This document shows positions 32,979-45,000 of a stretch of 56,945 bases of DNA, piece after piece. The stretch is taken from contig NW_026516861.1 in the NCBI RefSeq assembly GCF_025766255.1, positions 1 to 56,945 on the forward strand, written 5' to 3'. The translations under genes and the position numbers were made by a program. The notes below the pieces were generated by a model, which ran no database searches, was not told the DNA's origin, and saw only the letters and a list, made by a program, of their open reading frames with translations. The DNA is from Zychaea mexicana (taxonomy: Eukaryota > Mucoromycota > Mucoromycetes > Mucorales > Lichtheimiaceae). How positions within the stretch are numbered: position 1 is the stretch's first letter; each line of letters opens with the position of its first letter.

Positions 32979-34282
32979 GTTACAGCGTATAAATATAGTT
33001 TCATATTTATAGCTTTTGCTGTTGGGCAGAAACTGAACCCTGCTAATGCCATTTATATTCAACTACTATGGAAGAGCAAAATTCTAAGTCTAACAATGTT
33101 ACTTAGTGAGCAATGATCAGAACAGTTGGCTCAAAAAGAAAGTCAGAAGATGGTCATTCCAAACAATTTTATTGCCTATGATCATCGAATGTGTTTGCCC
33201 CCGGATATAAGTAAATAAGGTATGTCGCATTTGCTATTAAAAGCTTAAATGATACTGAAACATGCTTTTTTCTTTCCATAGACAATCTGAACCCATACTA
33301 CAAATTAGCATGCAATGGTATATCTTCCATGTTGCTAGCAACAAATACATAGGCAAGACGAAAAAAATAGCTTGAAAAAAGCTTGGAAAAAGTGGATGTT
33401 GTACCCATCGGAAAGGAATAGCAAAGCCGATTAGGCTGCAACAATACGACTAGCAGTAAGCAAAATCAAAAACGACAGCTTGAAGCATGAGCATGTGCAA
33501 TTTTAACCTTCCTTGTGTGCATACAGAAGCAACTCATATACTTTTCTTTCTAACAGCTATGCGAGTCTTCTTAGATCATAAAGGCTAGTGCTGAATGAAG
33601 AGCATATACTCAACAGTAAATAGTTTCGTTAATACAAATATGATTCCTAAACATGATGCCTTGTTATATCAACGGCCTGCATAGATGATACAACAGCTGC
33701 GCTTTTGTAAGTATGCAACAACAATAATGACGGTCAATTTCAGATATGACGGGAATAGTAGTATAAACAACCATTAAAGGAGTATCCTCAGATTTTCAGA
33801 TGGCTTGTATATCTCATCATATATCTGGGCAGACCATATCATAGTCATAAAGCATCTTGGGCCACTGACAGACGATCTCACAAGGAAGTAACATCAATTA
33901 AAAGCGCTATTATTCTGGTAGGGATTAATGGCGAGGGCAATATAGACATGAATTGATCCTGTATATCGTTTGGATGTAGGAGTTTAGCCCTTTTGAGCGC
34001 TACTTCTCAATTATGGTACTAATGTTATTGCTGGGGAGAGGAAGGCAGAGAGAAAAATAATACGGGAGGGTGAGATCCTTGTATAGTAGTTTATACTTAA
34101 CATTCCGTATCCATATGAGCTTACAATAGGAGTATGAATCAATACGATACATATACATATAAGTCAATTTCGATGAAAACAAAGATGTGCTACCGTATAC
34201 ACTTTATGTTTATGGGCGTTGTGAATAAGTCGACTCTCTTTCTCGCCAACACTCTCTCTTTGACAACTTTGTTCTTTTAAAA
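32979..34282. other. Non-coding interior of the giant Tc1-type element
   Basis: About 1.3 kb between the left arm and the first gene. No supported coding sequence or domain was found. The final 50 bp are CT-rich ahead of the ATG at 34283 and probably hold its promoter. Confidence 0.35.
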
Positions 34283-35676
34283 ATGAGCGCTAACAATAAC
34301 CAACTCAACAAACGTACCTTGGATTCTGATATGGCCCAAGGCCAGGCTAAGCGTGCTCGTGTGCGCGGTCCTGCTCCAGCTGCTGCTTCGAGTTCGGAAA
34401 GCCACCTTGTACGAGACCTCAGTAGCTTGAGCATGAACGAGGAATCTGCTGCAGGTGCAATATTGAGAGCAATAGAAATGATATAATATATAGAGTAAGA
34501 TTCTAAGCCACTAACAAAATACACATCATAATGACTCTTTAAGACGAGCCGAGGCAACATTTGGATCGTGATGGTGACGTGCCAATGCATCGCAACAGCC
34601 AAGCAGCTGGGCCAACAAGCAGCAAGGCCTCGGGTGTGCGTAGAGGAAACTACGATCCCCCCAGTAACAACATAGTGCAGGATGCTCTGCTCCAGAACGC
34701 TGCTGGATTGTCAATCCGAAAAGCCGCAATGAAGAACGGCATCGCACCTAGCACGTTGCGCACCCGCAAGCAGAAGTATGCCGAAAGTAGTACTTACCGG
34801 AAGGCAGAAAAGAAAAGCGTAACGGAAGATATGCACAAGTTTCTTTGCAGATATGTCGACCAGCACGCTGCTGCCTCACACAACGATATCTTTGATGCAT
34901 ATCAGAGAAACTACGATGAAGCAGCGGTGAGCCGAACCATGTTGAAGACGTATGTGCAGAAGAACCTTGGCATCACCGTCCGTGCGTTCAAGAGTCTGGC
35001 TCGAGCCCCGGATGAGGCAGAGATGCTTGTAGATGTACAAGATTGCCTGCACAGTGTGTATGAGCAAGGTGTCAGCGCAGCCACTTGTGTTTTTGTTGGT
35101 GAAATGGCTTACCACATCAACAGCAATCGTACTTACGCTGATGCCAAGAAGACGCAAGCGAGGGCACAGAAAGCAGCAGCTGTTGGTAAGGTGCACGAGC
35201 CCAAGGTTAAGCCCTTGGAACCCTTGGAAGCCACCTCCACGTTCCTCGTCGGCTTTACTCGTAGTGAGGTCCTCCACTTTAGCAACAAAAACTGCGAAGG
35301 GCCCACTAACAACGACGATGTCAAGAAGTTCCTTCGCAGACTCTTCGCCGAGATGGATGTGAAGAAGCTTCGTTCCCGGAGCATTGTCTTTGACGATGTT
35401 CCAGAAGAGACAAAGGCGACGATTTGTCAGTTGGTTGAAGCCAAAGACCACAAAGCAGTGTTTTTGCCACATTGCAGTGGGGTGCTCAATCCTGCCGAAA
35501 TCTTGTTCAAACACGTTGCATTGAGTGCCAAGCGACATCGACCAACGGAGCAAGATGCGCTGACGTTAACTGACACTCTTTGGACGCGCATGGGAGCAGT
35601 CATTAGCAGTATGCAAGCACCTGATCTACGAGCGTGCGTTACCTGCTTTAAATGTTCCTGTGGTCAGTGTCCATAA
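34283..35676 (+). CDS. Tc1-like DD34E-derived protein with the first Asp replaced by Gly
   Basis: Exons 34283-34454 and 34544-35676 join in frame through an 89-nt GT..AG intron with a CTAAC branch site, giving 434 aa. The N-terminus is basic (KRARVRGP). A helix-turn-helix follows (LSIRKAAMKNGIAPSTLRTRKQKY), then a second helical region. The catalytic fold is recognisable: CVFVGEMAYHINSN, where the family has V-D-E; SIVFDDVPEE; and FLPHCSGVLNPAEILF, with 34 residues between Asp and Glu. The first acid is Gly and the usual His after the second Asp is lost, yet the frame has no stops. It may be a non-catalytic DNA-binding partner or repressor, but that is inference. Its early phase-1 intron matches the 529-aa gene. 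Confidence 0.72.
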
Positions 35677-35737
35677 ATGCCCTCCCTTTCTTTGTACTTT
35701 TTCTCCAGTCACTCCTTTACCATTCACATTTTATCTC

Positions 35738-35863
35738 CGCCTGTCCCTCCTTACTCTTTATGCTTCTTCTTTTTATTGTCGCCTATCCCTCCTTACTCGT
35801 TATGCTTCTTCTCTTAATAGTCGCCTGTCCCTCCTTACTCGTTATGCTTCTTCTCTTTATTGT
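35738..35863 (+). repeat. 42-bp tandem repeat, three units
   Basis: Units start at 35738, 35780 and 35822 (CGCCTGTCCCTCCTTACTCG and onward). They lie 60 bp after the stop of the 434-aa gene in a pyrimidine-rich stretch that extends to about 36020. They may affect 3' end formation between the two convergent genes. No coding role is evident. Confidence 0.65.
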
Positions 35864-36166
35864 CCCACTTCATCTGTCATCTCACTCTTCTGTTTATGCT
35901 TATATGTATTCCGATGTCATCTCACTCTCTTATTTATGCTACCTGCTTAACATGTTTCTTCCAGCTGCCTTTTTCTCTTCCGCCCGCTTAACTTCTTTCT
36001 TCACTTTCCTTTTTTCCCTAGCTGCTGCCTAAGTCAAAAGTACATATGGTCGATGTAAACTTGATTAAAAATTGTTAAAAGAACAAAAAGTGATATGGTG
36101 TAACTGGTGGTGGTGTAGGGATATAGTATATGGCGGATATAAAGGATACAGGAAATGTGCGAACAG

Positions 36167-37834
36167 TTACAGGTTGTCTTCACGAGCAAGGCATCGATCA
36201 AAGAACGTAATCGAATGGGCAGTGTAGTTCTCAAAGTCTTCTTTTTTGACTCTCTTCATAGAGTCAGCCAAACGTTGCTCCACCGTCTTTACTACACCTT
36301 GCTGCTGCGATTGTTGCTGTTGTTGTTGTTGCTGCTGTTGCTCGTGTTGTGCCAAGTCGATTTGCCGGTAAAGCACCTTGACTTTAGAGAAAAACTCCTC
36401 AATCGGATTTAAAAATGGTGAATACCGGGGCAAAAAGACGAGCCTGTAGCCACGTTCGGTGACCTCGTTGCTGATGTAATTGGCTGTATGTATTCTGGCA
36501 TTGTCGCATACAATATTCCAGCCTTTATCCTGCAAGTCTCGCTGATCAAGTTCGTCCATTACTTGCTTCAAAAAGGCGAAGAAGTGGACGGTTTTTGTTC
36601 CACCTCCCGTTCCTCCCCTGTTGATTTTGGTGCATGCTTTAACAATGCCTGTGGAGCAGATGGCTACAAGCATGGAGCGCGAGCGAGCATACATGTGCGG
36701 TACTTTAACATGCGCCACCTCTCCAGCTCGTGACCATGCATGGTTGCGTCGCATGTTTGCGGTCACCGATGCTTCGTCGACAAATACGCAATTATTCTTA
36801 TAGTCCAGTATGTTGCTGCTAATATACTGTTGAACGAAATCGAAGCGCAAGTCTTTTGTTGTTTCGTCGGTACGCCGCTCTGGGTACGGATGTGCTCGCT
36901 TGATCGTGATTCTGCATTTCTCTACTAAATGGCGATATATGGTAGATGCGTCAAGCAGCACAGAGAAGCGATTAAAGTATAGCATCTTAATCTGCTCTAA
37001 CGTCACTGTATTTGCAGTGGTCACCGTCTCCACAAGGAAATTACTGCCTTCCTTAGTGATTTTTGGCAATGATTTTCCTTTATGTTTGATGGGATTTGCA
37101 TTTCCATCACGTTCTGCATATCTCTTTTTGTGATCGAAGATGCTGGATTTGGCAACACCTGATACACGAGATATGGTGCGGTACTTGGCGCCAGCAGCGC
37201 GTAACAACAAAGTTTGTTGCATCTGCTGCAGGGAATGTGGCGTACTTGGTCCACGTCGGGTGGTAGGCGTTGTGGTGGTCTTTTTTCTGGCTCTTTGATG
37301 CTCAATGACATCGCTGCTACTCGAACTGACGGGAGGAGAGCCAGCGCCAACTGAAAGCACTGTTAGCTCTTCACCTTCCTCCTCTTCAGAGCTGCTGGTG
37401 CCAGCATCGTCAGAAGAGTCGATACCATCGTTTGGCTGTATCAGACGGGATTGTTCGATCGGAAAGCAACTGATTTGATATTCACTCGGTGCATCGTCGA
37501 GCTCCTCTTCATGGACAATATCAATTGGTTCCATGTTTGTATCCTCATTAGGAATGCTGGTGGATGTGGTATTGGCTGTTTATAAGATCCTATAAGAAAA
37601 TTGACAAATACAATGCATGCATATTCTTATCTAAAAGGAAGGCAAGTATATACCAAAGGGCTGATGGGTATCAACTATATCCATATCACTCATCGCTTTA
37701 ATTAAGCGCTTCAATGGCGACTTTTCTGTGGATCGTTTCTTGATAATTTTTTTTGTTTGAAGGTTGGAGATGTTCCCTTGCTGAGGGCGTGATTGCTGGT
37801 GTGTTTCAGATCGTGCTTGGGAGCGTGTTTTCAT
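36167..37834 (-). CDS. Tc1/mariner transposase, DD34E, complete (529 aa)
   Basis: Exons 37834-37654 and 37575-36167 splice in frame across a 78-nt intron. The start is MKTRSQARSETHQQ; an alternative ATG 17 codons upstream is possible. The N-terminus is basic (KKIIKKRSTEKSPLKR), then acidic and Ser-rich. A helix-turn-helix follows (AKYRTISRVSGVAKSSIFDHKKRY). The catalytic triad is complete: CVFVDEAS, NIVCDNARIH, and FLPRYSPFLNPIEEFFSKVK, with 34 residues between the second Asp and Glu. A poly-Gln run (CAG/CAA repeats, about 36305-36345) sits near the C-terminus. It has no stop or frameshift. It is the best candidate for the active transposase of the giant element. Confidence 0.85.
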
Positions 37835-38112
37835 AGTCGAGTTTATTGATTTTAATAGGGGGAATAAAGGCGCAACAGGTACCAATATTTATAGAGGCTG
37901 TTTGTGCAAACGGAGTACAAGACATACGTAGAGCTTAAACAAAGTTATTTCTAATATGTGATGTACGACGGCTAAACTTAGCGTTGTTCCTCTCTTGTTT
38001 CACCTATACAATTTGGTTAGCTCTTCCGTGTACGTGGTTACGGATATGAATAGTTGATACACTCTTTTCACTTTTAGCGCTAAGGTGACGTGTTCGCCGT
38101 TTCTCTGTTCTT

Positions 38113-38358
38113 CTAGACATTACCAGTTTGATTGCTTGATGATCCAAGCTTTAGCTGCTCCAATGCTTTTGCCAGGATGGCAACATCATACTCGGTAGGA
38201 ACCCAGTTTTGCTGAGCTTCTTCAATATTTTCTGTCAAAGAGTGTAGTTCTTCGACAGCTGATTCGAGTTCTTCAACAGTAGGTGCCTCCAACTTTTTAG
38301 CCACACGTTTCGTGGTGCTTGAGTGCTTCTTTGGTTTGTTATTTCTTACTCTTCCCAT
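38113..38358 (-). CDS. Small unknown ORF (81 aa) inside the giant Tc1-type element
   Basis: It starts MGRVRNNKPKKHSS with a basic N-terminal stretch. An amphipathic, Glu/Leu-rich helix follows (VEELESAVEELHSLTENIEEAQQ) that could form a coiled coil, then YDVAILAKALEQLKLG. A real ATG and a compact, biased but non-repetitive composition favour a genuine gene. No family is recognised. It lies upstream of the 529-aa transposase on the same strand. Confidence 0.4.
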   Translation of the reverse strand: MGRVRNNKPKKHSSTTKRVAKKLEAPTVEELESAVEELHSLTENIEEAQQNWVPTEYDVAILAKALEQLKLGSSSNQTGNV

Positions 38359-38856
38359 GGTACAGTGTACAGAAAGAGAATTGGGATGAAAGCGGGATGA
38401 AAACTTATTTTTGTAAATACCAATTTCAAGAGAAACTCATCATTTGCAGGATATTCCTTTTTGGGCTGTCATACAAATATCTTTTATTCTACATATAGTC
38501 CTTTTTCATCGAAAAGATAGCCAAACAAAAACAAGGCGTAAAATATGAAGCTATATAGATGCTTCTATCATATAACAAGATGAGGCCATTGTCACTCGCT
38601 GGATGGTTGACAATGTCTGATTCTTAGTTTTCAAAATGATAAAAAGATTAAAAAAATGAAAATGGCATGTTGCGTCGCATAGAGCATTTCTATTTGTATA
38701 AAAGCAAAAGCATTACATTCTACTTGCGGATAATCTTCCATGAAATTATTCGATAGTGCTTAAAGGACTGTCATCTAAATTGGAGAGATTTTTGGATTTG
38801 TATTCTCGTCAAAAACGCCATTTCAGTTTGCAGGTATATATAGATATGCCCTAAGA

Positions 38857-39186
38857 ATGAAGGCTTTTTCACCTCATTCACTCATTCATATTCCTATGTC
38901 TTCAAACGACGATGCAGTTGTACCTCGCTCACCAACGCCTTCGCCTCCTCCTTCGGACGATACAGCCATTGTCCCAGACAATAGTTATTATACATCAGAG
39001 CAGTCTGTCAAGTACATCGAGCTACGCTATTGTACAAGGGAGTGGCTGCACGCTAGTCGTAGAGAAGTAGCTGATGCCGTTGGAATCACCATTGCCGCTG
39101 CTCTCCAAATAGAGGCAGAAATCTATAAAACAAATGATCAAATCAGGGCAGCACGCATAGAACGTGGAGAAGATCCAGATGGTTAG
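38857..39186 (+). CDS. Helix-turn-helix N-terminal domain resembling Tc1-type transposases
   Basis: 109 codons from MKAFSPHSLIHIP, or 96 from the second Met (MSSNDDAVVPRSPTPSPPP). A Pro/Ser/Asp-rich tail leads to a predicted HTH: YTSEQSVKYIELRYCTREW, then SRREVADAVGITIAAALQIEAEI. The layout parallels the N-termini of the transposases at 51691-52252 and 56279-56831 (SARQVGQLVNLHID, TPHQVAKMIGLVEY). It ends GEDPDG at a TAG, with a GT near the end that could be a splice donor. No catalytic domain follows. It is either a stand-alone HTH protein or the first exon of a lost transposase. Confidence 0.45.
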   Translation: MKAFSPHSLIHIPMSSNDDAVVPRSPTPSPPPSDDTAIVPDNSYYTSEQSVKYIELRYCTREWLHASRREVADAVGITIAAALQIEAEIYKTNDQIRAARIERGEDPDG

Positions 39187-39544
39187 TACTGTAGCAAACA
39201 TGCTTTATGTAAATTAGTAAGAGGCTAATGCATATCGTTTTTATTTATTGATCATCCTGAACGCCACTTCGCTTCGGCAAATACGAAATCTATCGCTCGC
39301 TGCACTCGCTTGCTTATTAATGCTGACACATGACTTACTGAACACTAAATAAAGCCATTTAAGCCTAAAATACTACTGAGAGTTTGAGAAATATAAGCAT
39401 AATATATTGTCGAGAGTAGTTGTTGATATGATAAATAGAATACAGTAAGACACAGAGATTGGTATGAAGATAAATCGCAGAAAGGTGAATACAAGCGTGG
39501 TTATAGAGATAACGCGAAAGGTAAGTGGGGAATTGCTGTTGTTG
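39187..39544. other. Spacer inside the giant Tc1-type element
   Basis: About 360 bp with no supported gene, AT-rich. Confidence 0.3.
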
Positions 39545-40330
39545 CCTCATAACTACAGGCTGTCTTCTTGTGCAAGACAACGGGAAAGAAAGTAGTGGAA
39601 TGCGTGATCCGTGCAATATTATCTTTCAAGGAACGTACCTGATGGCATCCGCCAAACGCCTCTCCCATTCTGGAACTTCTGGCCCTTATGCTTCCTTCCC
39701 TTTCACTTGCTCTTCTGCTGCCTGCTCTTCTTGTACATCAATCCTTGATGATGGCTTGTTTGTAAAGAGCCTTCACCTTGAGAAAAACTCTTCGATCAGG
39801 TTCTAAAAAGGCGAATAGGCGGCAGGAAGACAAGATTGTATCTGCGCTTTTCGACTACTCGAAATCCTGGTGTATAAATAGGCGCATTGTCACAAACAGA
39901 ATTACCACCACGACATACATCTTCATCGAGGACATCCATCACGCTTTCCAAAACAAAAAAAAACTACTGCTTTTGTTCCTCCTTTGCCTGATCTGATGGT
40001 AGACTCGACAAAACCAGTATGACTAATGGCTGCTAGAAGGGTTTTTGATGCAGTCCACATCGACGGAAGACCGACATACACAACGGTGTCACATTTCGAC
40101 CGAGCAGAGTTTCTTGTCACCAGTCAACGACCTCTCATCAATGAACACAGTTAGCCAATAGTCAAGTTTGCCATTTTGGATATGCTTGCGCACGTAATCT
40201 TTACAATTGTCCTTAGTCACATTGTCTGTGCGGGCTTCAGGATAGTGCATGGCACGTTTTAAGGTCAAGTTGCATTTGCACAGATATGTCTGTATATGGT
40301 CGACAAGTAAAGAGTTACAGCATACTTATT
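39545..40330 (-). pseudogene. Decayed Tc1/mariner transposase copy
   Basis: Across several frames the minus strand matches the 529-aa protein. It shows a degenerate VFIDE-like start near 40140, MLVAI/SHTGFVESTI-like, SVCDNAPIYT, LVFLPP, and a C-terminus FHYFLSRCLAQEDSL close to the intact TFFDRCLAREDNL. Many stops and frameshifts are present. The N-terminal half is absent and the sequence abuts the right arm. It may be the element's original transposase, or a relic of internal duplication. Confidence 0.6.
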
Positions 40331-40367
40331 CTGGGCGATATTGCGGGTCAAAGTACTAGGTTGCTTA

Positions 40368-41119
40368 AAGCACCTTTGCTTGAATAAGTACAAGACGCAG
40401 GCACCAAAAAGCAAAGACTAATGGTTAAAAATGCTGCTAGCCAAGCGACAGTAACAAGGGCGAAACAATAATGCTGTAAGCCAAATGAGGGACTGTTGGC
40501 CAAGTGACGATGCTGTTGACAAGAAAAAAATGCTGTGAGCAAATTAGTAATTCCGTTAGCGAAAAAGAGGGCCGTTGACCAAGTGAAAATGCTGTTAGTA
40601 AAATAAAAAAAACTGTAAGCGGAATGATGATGTCGTTGACCAAATGAGGGGCCGTTGCCCAAGTGACGATGCCGTTGACGAAATAAATTGCTGTGAGCAA
40701 ATTAGTAATTCCGTTAGCGGAAAAGAGAGCCATTGACCAAGTGAGATGCCGTTAGCGAAATAAAAAAAAACTGTAAGCGAAATAATGATGTCGTTGACCA
40801 AATAAGGGGCCGTTGCCCAAGTGACGATGCCGTTGACGAAATAAAATGCTGTAAGCAAATTAGTAACGCCGTTAGTGAAAAAGGGGGCCGTTGACCAAGT
40901 GAAAATGCCGTTAGCGAAAAAAGGGGCCATTAGCGAAATAAAATGCTGTTGGCCAAATCAAAACGCCGTTGGCCAAATGGAAAACCTCATTGGCGAAAAA
41001 GAAGCCCGCGAACGAAATGGTAAATCCCGTAAACCAAAAAAAAAATCCCATGAGCGAAAAAAAAAATCCCGTTCGCGAAAATTTTAGAGCCCGTGTCCGG
41101 GATTGGATTCAAAATCCTG
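40368..41119 (-). repeat. Right long terminal inverted repeat
   Basis: The near-identical reverse complement of 32227-32978, differing by small indels (for example one extra T near 40530). It ends GGATTCAAAATCCTG next to the TA duplication. The open frame starting at 40969 is arm sequence that reads through by chance into gag. Confidence 0.85.
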
Positions 41120-41121
41120 TA

Positions 41122-42090
41122 ATTACACCGAGTACCTACCTGGAACAAAGGAAGCTGACACCGTCTAACATGGGAGCTATCCTCAAGGCACGCTTAGCAA
41201 AAGCCACCGAAGAATATTTGCAGGCGCAAGATGCTTCACCGGATGACCTATCCCAGCTAAAACAGGCACACAAAGAAGCACTTGATGCATTCAAGATCTA
41301 CCAAGCTACTCAGCAAGCACTCAGCATGTCCGAACAGTTCGAAGATCGAAAGGCAAGCTCCATTGCTCCGAAGAACCTGCCGATACTACAAGTACAAGGA
41401 GGCCCTGTCCGAGATTCGTCAAAGCCAGTGCACAATTCCGTCTCTGCTTTCATTTCCACCTTTGAAATCCAATTGCGCAGCCATAGCATTGACCTTGATG
41501 GCAATTGGGAACGTCTTTTCTGGTTATGTCTAGATGACAACCAAATGACTTGGTTTCGCCGAGACGTTGCTGACCGCCAGTTGAATTGGAGACAAGCCTG
41601 CGCCGAAATCAAGAAGGAATACGGCAATCCGTTTCATATGTACCTCAAGCGTCATGAGCTTTTTGTCGCTCGTCCGCAAGCCAATGAAGCGATCTGTGTC
41701 TATGCCGAACGATGGATGTCATTAGCACACGAGGCAGGAAGAGCCAGCGGTCGTGACGTGACGTTCGATTTCATTTCGTCGTTGCCACCTTCGATCCGCG
41801 AAAAGATCTACCCAGTACTAGCAAGACAGTATGGTGTAGATTGGCGATCTGAAGTCACTGAGGTCGTGCAACTCATAATTTCCACATTGGGTGAATTCGT
41901 TGACAAGTTTCAAGACAACGGTAGTTATGCGAGCATCCATGCACCAGGAAAGAAACGTCGCATGGGTAATGAACACCTGTCTTCGTCCTCCTCATCGCCA
42001 GCACCAGCTTCTCGCCATCCTCGTCATTATGGTGATTGTCCTGTCCATCCAAAAGGAAATCACTCGGCGACGGATTGCCACGTTCTCTAG
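41122..42090 (+). CDS. Gag, main part
   Basis: It resumes the Gag frame directly after the TA duplication: 322 codons from ITPSTYLEQRKL to a TAG at 42088-42090. A Retrotrans_gag-like helical domain is visible (FISTFEIQLRSHSI.. NWERLFWLCLDDNQMTWF.. YGNPFHMYLKRHELF). A flexible Ser/Pro linker and a CPVHPKGNHSATDC zinc-type motif follow. Pol continues in the same frame right after the single TAG. The usual CCHC knuckle appears after that stop in degraded form (YRYCKK..GHRCQEY). Confidence 0.82.
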   Translation: MTPSTYLEQRKLTPSNMGAILKARLAKATEEYLQAQDASPDDLSQLKQAHKEALDAFKIYQATQQALSMSEQFEDRKASSIAPKNLPILQVQGGPVRDSSKPVHNSVSAFISTFEIQLRSHSIDLDGNWERLFWLCLDDNQMTWFRRDVADRQLNWRQACAEIKKEYGNPFHMYLKRHELFVARPQANEAICVYAERWMSLAHEAGRASGRDVTFDFISSLPPSIREKIYPVLARQYGVDWRSEVTEVVQLIISTLGEFVDKFQDNGSYASIHAPGKKRRMGNEHLSSSSSSPAPASRHPRHYGDCPVHPKGNHSATDCHVL

Positions 42091-45000
42091 TGCCAGCGGG
42101 AAGCAGTACAACAACAAGTCCGCAATAACCGGCAATCAACAGGTTCAGACAACCTATATCGTTATTGTAAAAAAGTTTTATATGTCTTAGGCCACCGCTG
42201 CCAAGAATATTTTGATGCAAAAGGAAAAAAGAAGTCAGGAACGTCAACAACAATGGTGAGCAATCGCTCTGTACACATATCCTCGTCTCCTTCCTCGTCT
42301 TCTTCTACTACACCATCAAAGCGGGATGAAGAAACACTTAATCACATTTCATTGGATGGAATGGATATCACAGGTAATTACATCAACCGCACAACACAAA
42401 TAAATAACACACTGCAAGCAACAGATGACATTGACTCACTCATTGTTCCTATCACTGTACAGACTAAGCAAGTCTTCGGATTAGTCGACATAGGTGCCAA
42501 CAAGTCTTTTATCACACCCACATGGTTACACAACATAGAGTCAACATCTGTACTTAAAATCAATAAAAGTGCAGTAAAAAATATATCCATTACTTTAGCA
42601 GCAAAGGATGTAGCAGCCTACCTTTTAGGTTTACTTGAAAATGTTGAACTACAGTACAATGGGAAAACATTCAAACACAATTTTTACATCATGGAATTAT
42701 CCGGAACAACACCAGTCACCATTGGTCTGGATTTGATGTTTAAACTCGGAATTGGTATTACTGGTTTAGCCACATCATGGGAGCCACTGACACCAAACAA
42801 TGAGAAACAAATTATTGATTTACCCAAACCTAATAATTCGCCATATAGCACAGAAGAACAAAGGAAACAGTTTTTACAAGCTATCCAACCTTCTCTTGAT
42901 CGCAATGCACAAATTCCTAAACGCGCGTTATGTACAATGCCTGAAGCAGTGGTCCGTCTTGATGTTCCAGAAGGTATTGTCTGCCATCGACGTCAGTACC
43001 CATTACCAATTGCTTTTAAGGATTTAATTGACAATCAGATCAAAACCTGGTTAGATGAGGGCATTATTGAACCTGCACCTGCTGGCACAGCATGGAATAG
43101 TCCCATCACACTAGCACCAAAGAAAGATCCTGTTACAGGTGCATATGATACAAACAAGCGTAGAATCTGTATGGATGTCCGCTTAATCAACCAGCATTTA
43201 TTACAATGTGAACAACATCCACTTCTATTATTAAGTGATGTTATTGCAGCTATCCAAGGCAATGACAACAGCGGTAATTCAAATCGCACCATCGTTACTA
43301 CCTGCCTCGATGTAAAATTTGCTTTCACTTCTTTACCTCTCTATGAACCACATCGAGAACGAACTGCTTTCACGATTGAAGGACACATCCAATACCAGTT
43401 CCGAGGAGCTTGCTATGGATTACGTCATCTTTCTTCGGTATTTACTCGTTGTTTAACAGTTCTTCTTAGAGAGATGCCCTTCGTTCGTGCGTTCATTGAT
43501 GACGTCATTATCTTCTCAAACAGCATAGAAGAACATGCTATCCATGTCGCCGCAGTAATTGACAAATTAACTGAGGTAAATTTCCGCATCAATCATGACA
43601 AAGCCGTATATGCACAACGTTGTGTCTACTTACTTGGCCACTGTGTATCCACCGAAGGTGTATCACTGGATAAACGCAAAGTATGCAACATCCAAAATAT
43701 CCCTACACCTACAACTGGCAAAGCTATAGCTGCCTTCTGTGGTACTATCAATTACATGCGCTCTTACCTACCAAAAGTCTCTGAAGTTATGGCACCTTTA
43801 GACCGACTTCGCAATGCCAAATCTTTAAAAGGTTTATGGACACAAAAAGAACAACACAGTTTTGACATGTTAAAGAAAATGCTACTTGAAGCTCCCATCC
43901 TGCGCTTTCCCGATTTATCACACCCTTTTCAGGTTGCAACTGACGCTTCAAATACCGGAATCGCTGCAGCACTTTTCCAAGTCATAGATGGTGAAACACG
44001 TCATATTGCTTTCATGGCTAGAGCACTCTCCAAGTCAGAAAGATCCTATAGCACTCCACGACGTGAGCTCAGAGCTATTATATTTGCACTTGACAAATTC
44101 CACAAATATTTATATGGCAAACCGTTTAAATTATACACGGATCACAAAGCATTGACCTTCCTCCATACACAAAAAATAGCCAACGCTATGATGATCAGTT
44201 GGTTTGACACCATCTTACAATACGACTATGAAATTATTCACCTACTAGGATTAGATAACATCCTTCCTGATCAATTATCTCGCCTTTTTCACATCGATGA
44301 AAAAGAGCTGGAAGGGGGTAGTGCTACACAAATTCATACAAACAATAACACTGTACTAAATAAGACTCTCACAGTAAACACACAAACAAGTAATAACACT
44401 GACAACATAGATGATGACATCTATTTTGAACCACCCGAACATGAAAGACTGGAATTACTCAAAAAAGCACATGCATTTGGTCACTTTGGCGCTGAAGCTA
44501 TCACAAAAGCACTACACAATGATGGTTTGAAATGGAACAATATGTACAAAGAAGCCGCACACATTGTAAAAAGCTGCCCTGAATGCCAGCGATTCAACAT
44601 CACCAAGAAAGGTTATAACCCTTTGAGACCTCTTCATGCATTCTATCCGGGTGATCATTGGACAATTGATCTTGCAAGCGGCTTCGGCACAAGCCATCGC
44701 GGAAACAATTATCTCTTAGTCATGGTAGACGTATGCACACGTTTTTGTGTTTTACACGCACTTCCTGATAAAATATCAGACACTGTCGTTCAAGCAGTCA
44801 TCGACACATTTTGCTTAGTGGGCTTTTGCCGTTATCTCAGCAGTGATAATGGTACTGAATTGAAGAACCAACTAATGACTCGTCTTCGAGAAGCCTCTGG
44901 ATTCGACCAAAGACTTTCTACGCCTTTTCACCCAAGAGCTCAGAGATTGGCTGAAAGATTTGTGCAAACAACTGTTAACATCATCCGCAAGTATACAAAA

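Larger units (their letters stand above)
32227..41119. mobile_element. Giant Tc1/mariner-type element, 8.9 kb, ~750-bp terminal inverted repeats
   Basis: The ends read CAGGATTTTGAATCC at the left and its reverse complement at the right. TA is duplicated at 32225-32226 and 41120-41121. The inverted arms extend to about 32978 and from about 40368, nearly identical with small indels. Inside are a plus-strand DD34E-like gene (34283-35676), a minus-strand DD34E transposase (36167-37834), two small ORFs and a decayed transposase copy. Typical Tc1/mariner elements are 1-3 kb with one gene, so this one is exceptional in size, arm length and gene number. It interrupts gag. Confidence 0.88.

Noticed and set aside
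35652..36032. 126-codon hydrophobic ORF after the 434-aa gene
   Set aside because: It is a pyrimidine-rich 3' region with a 42-bp tandem repeat; the apparent membrane protein is compositional.
40969..41121. ATG of a 373-codon ORF in the right arm leading into gag
   Set aside because: The N-terminal ~50 codons are arm sequence. The true Gag N-terminus is at 32056 and its frame rejoins at 41122.
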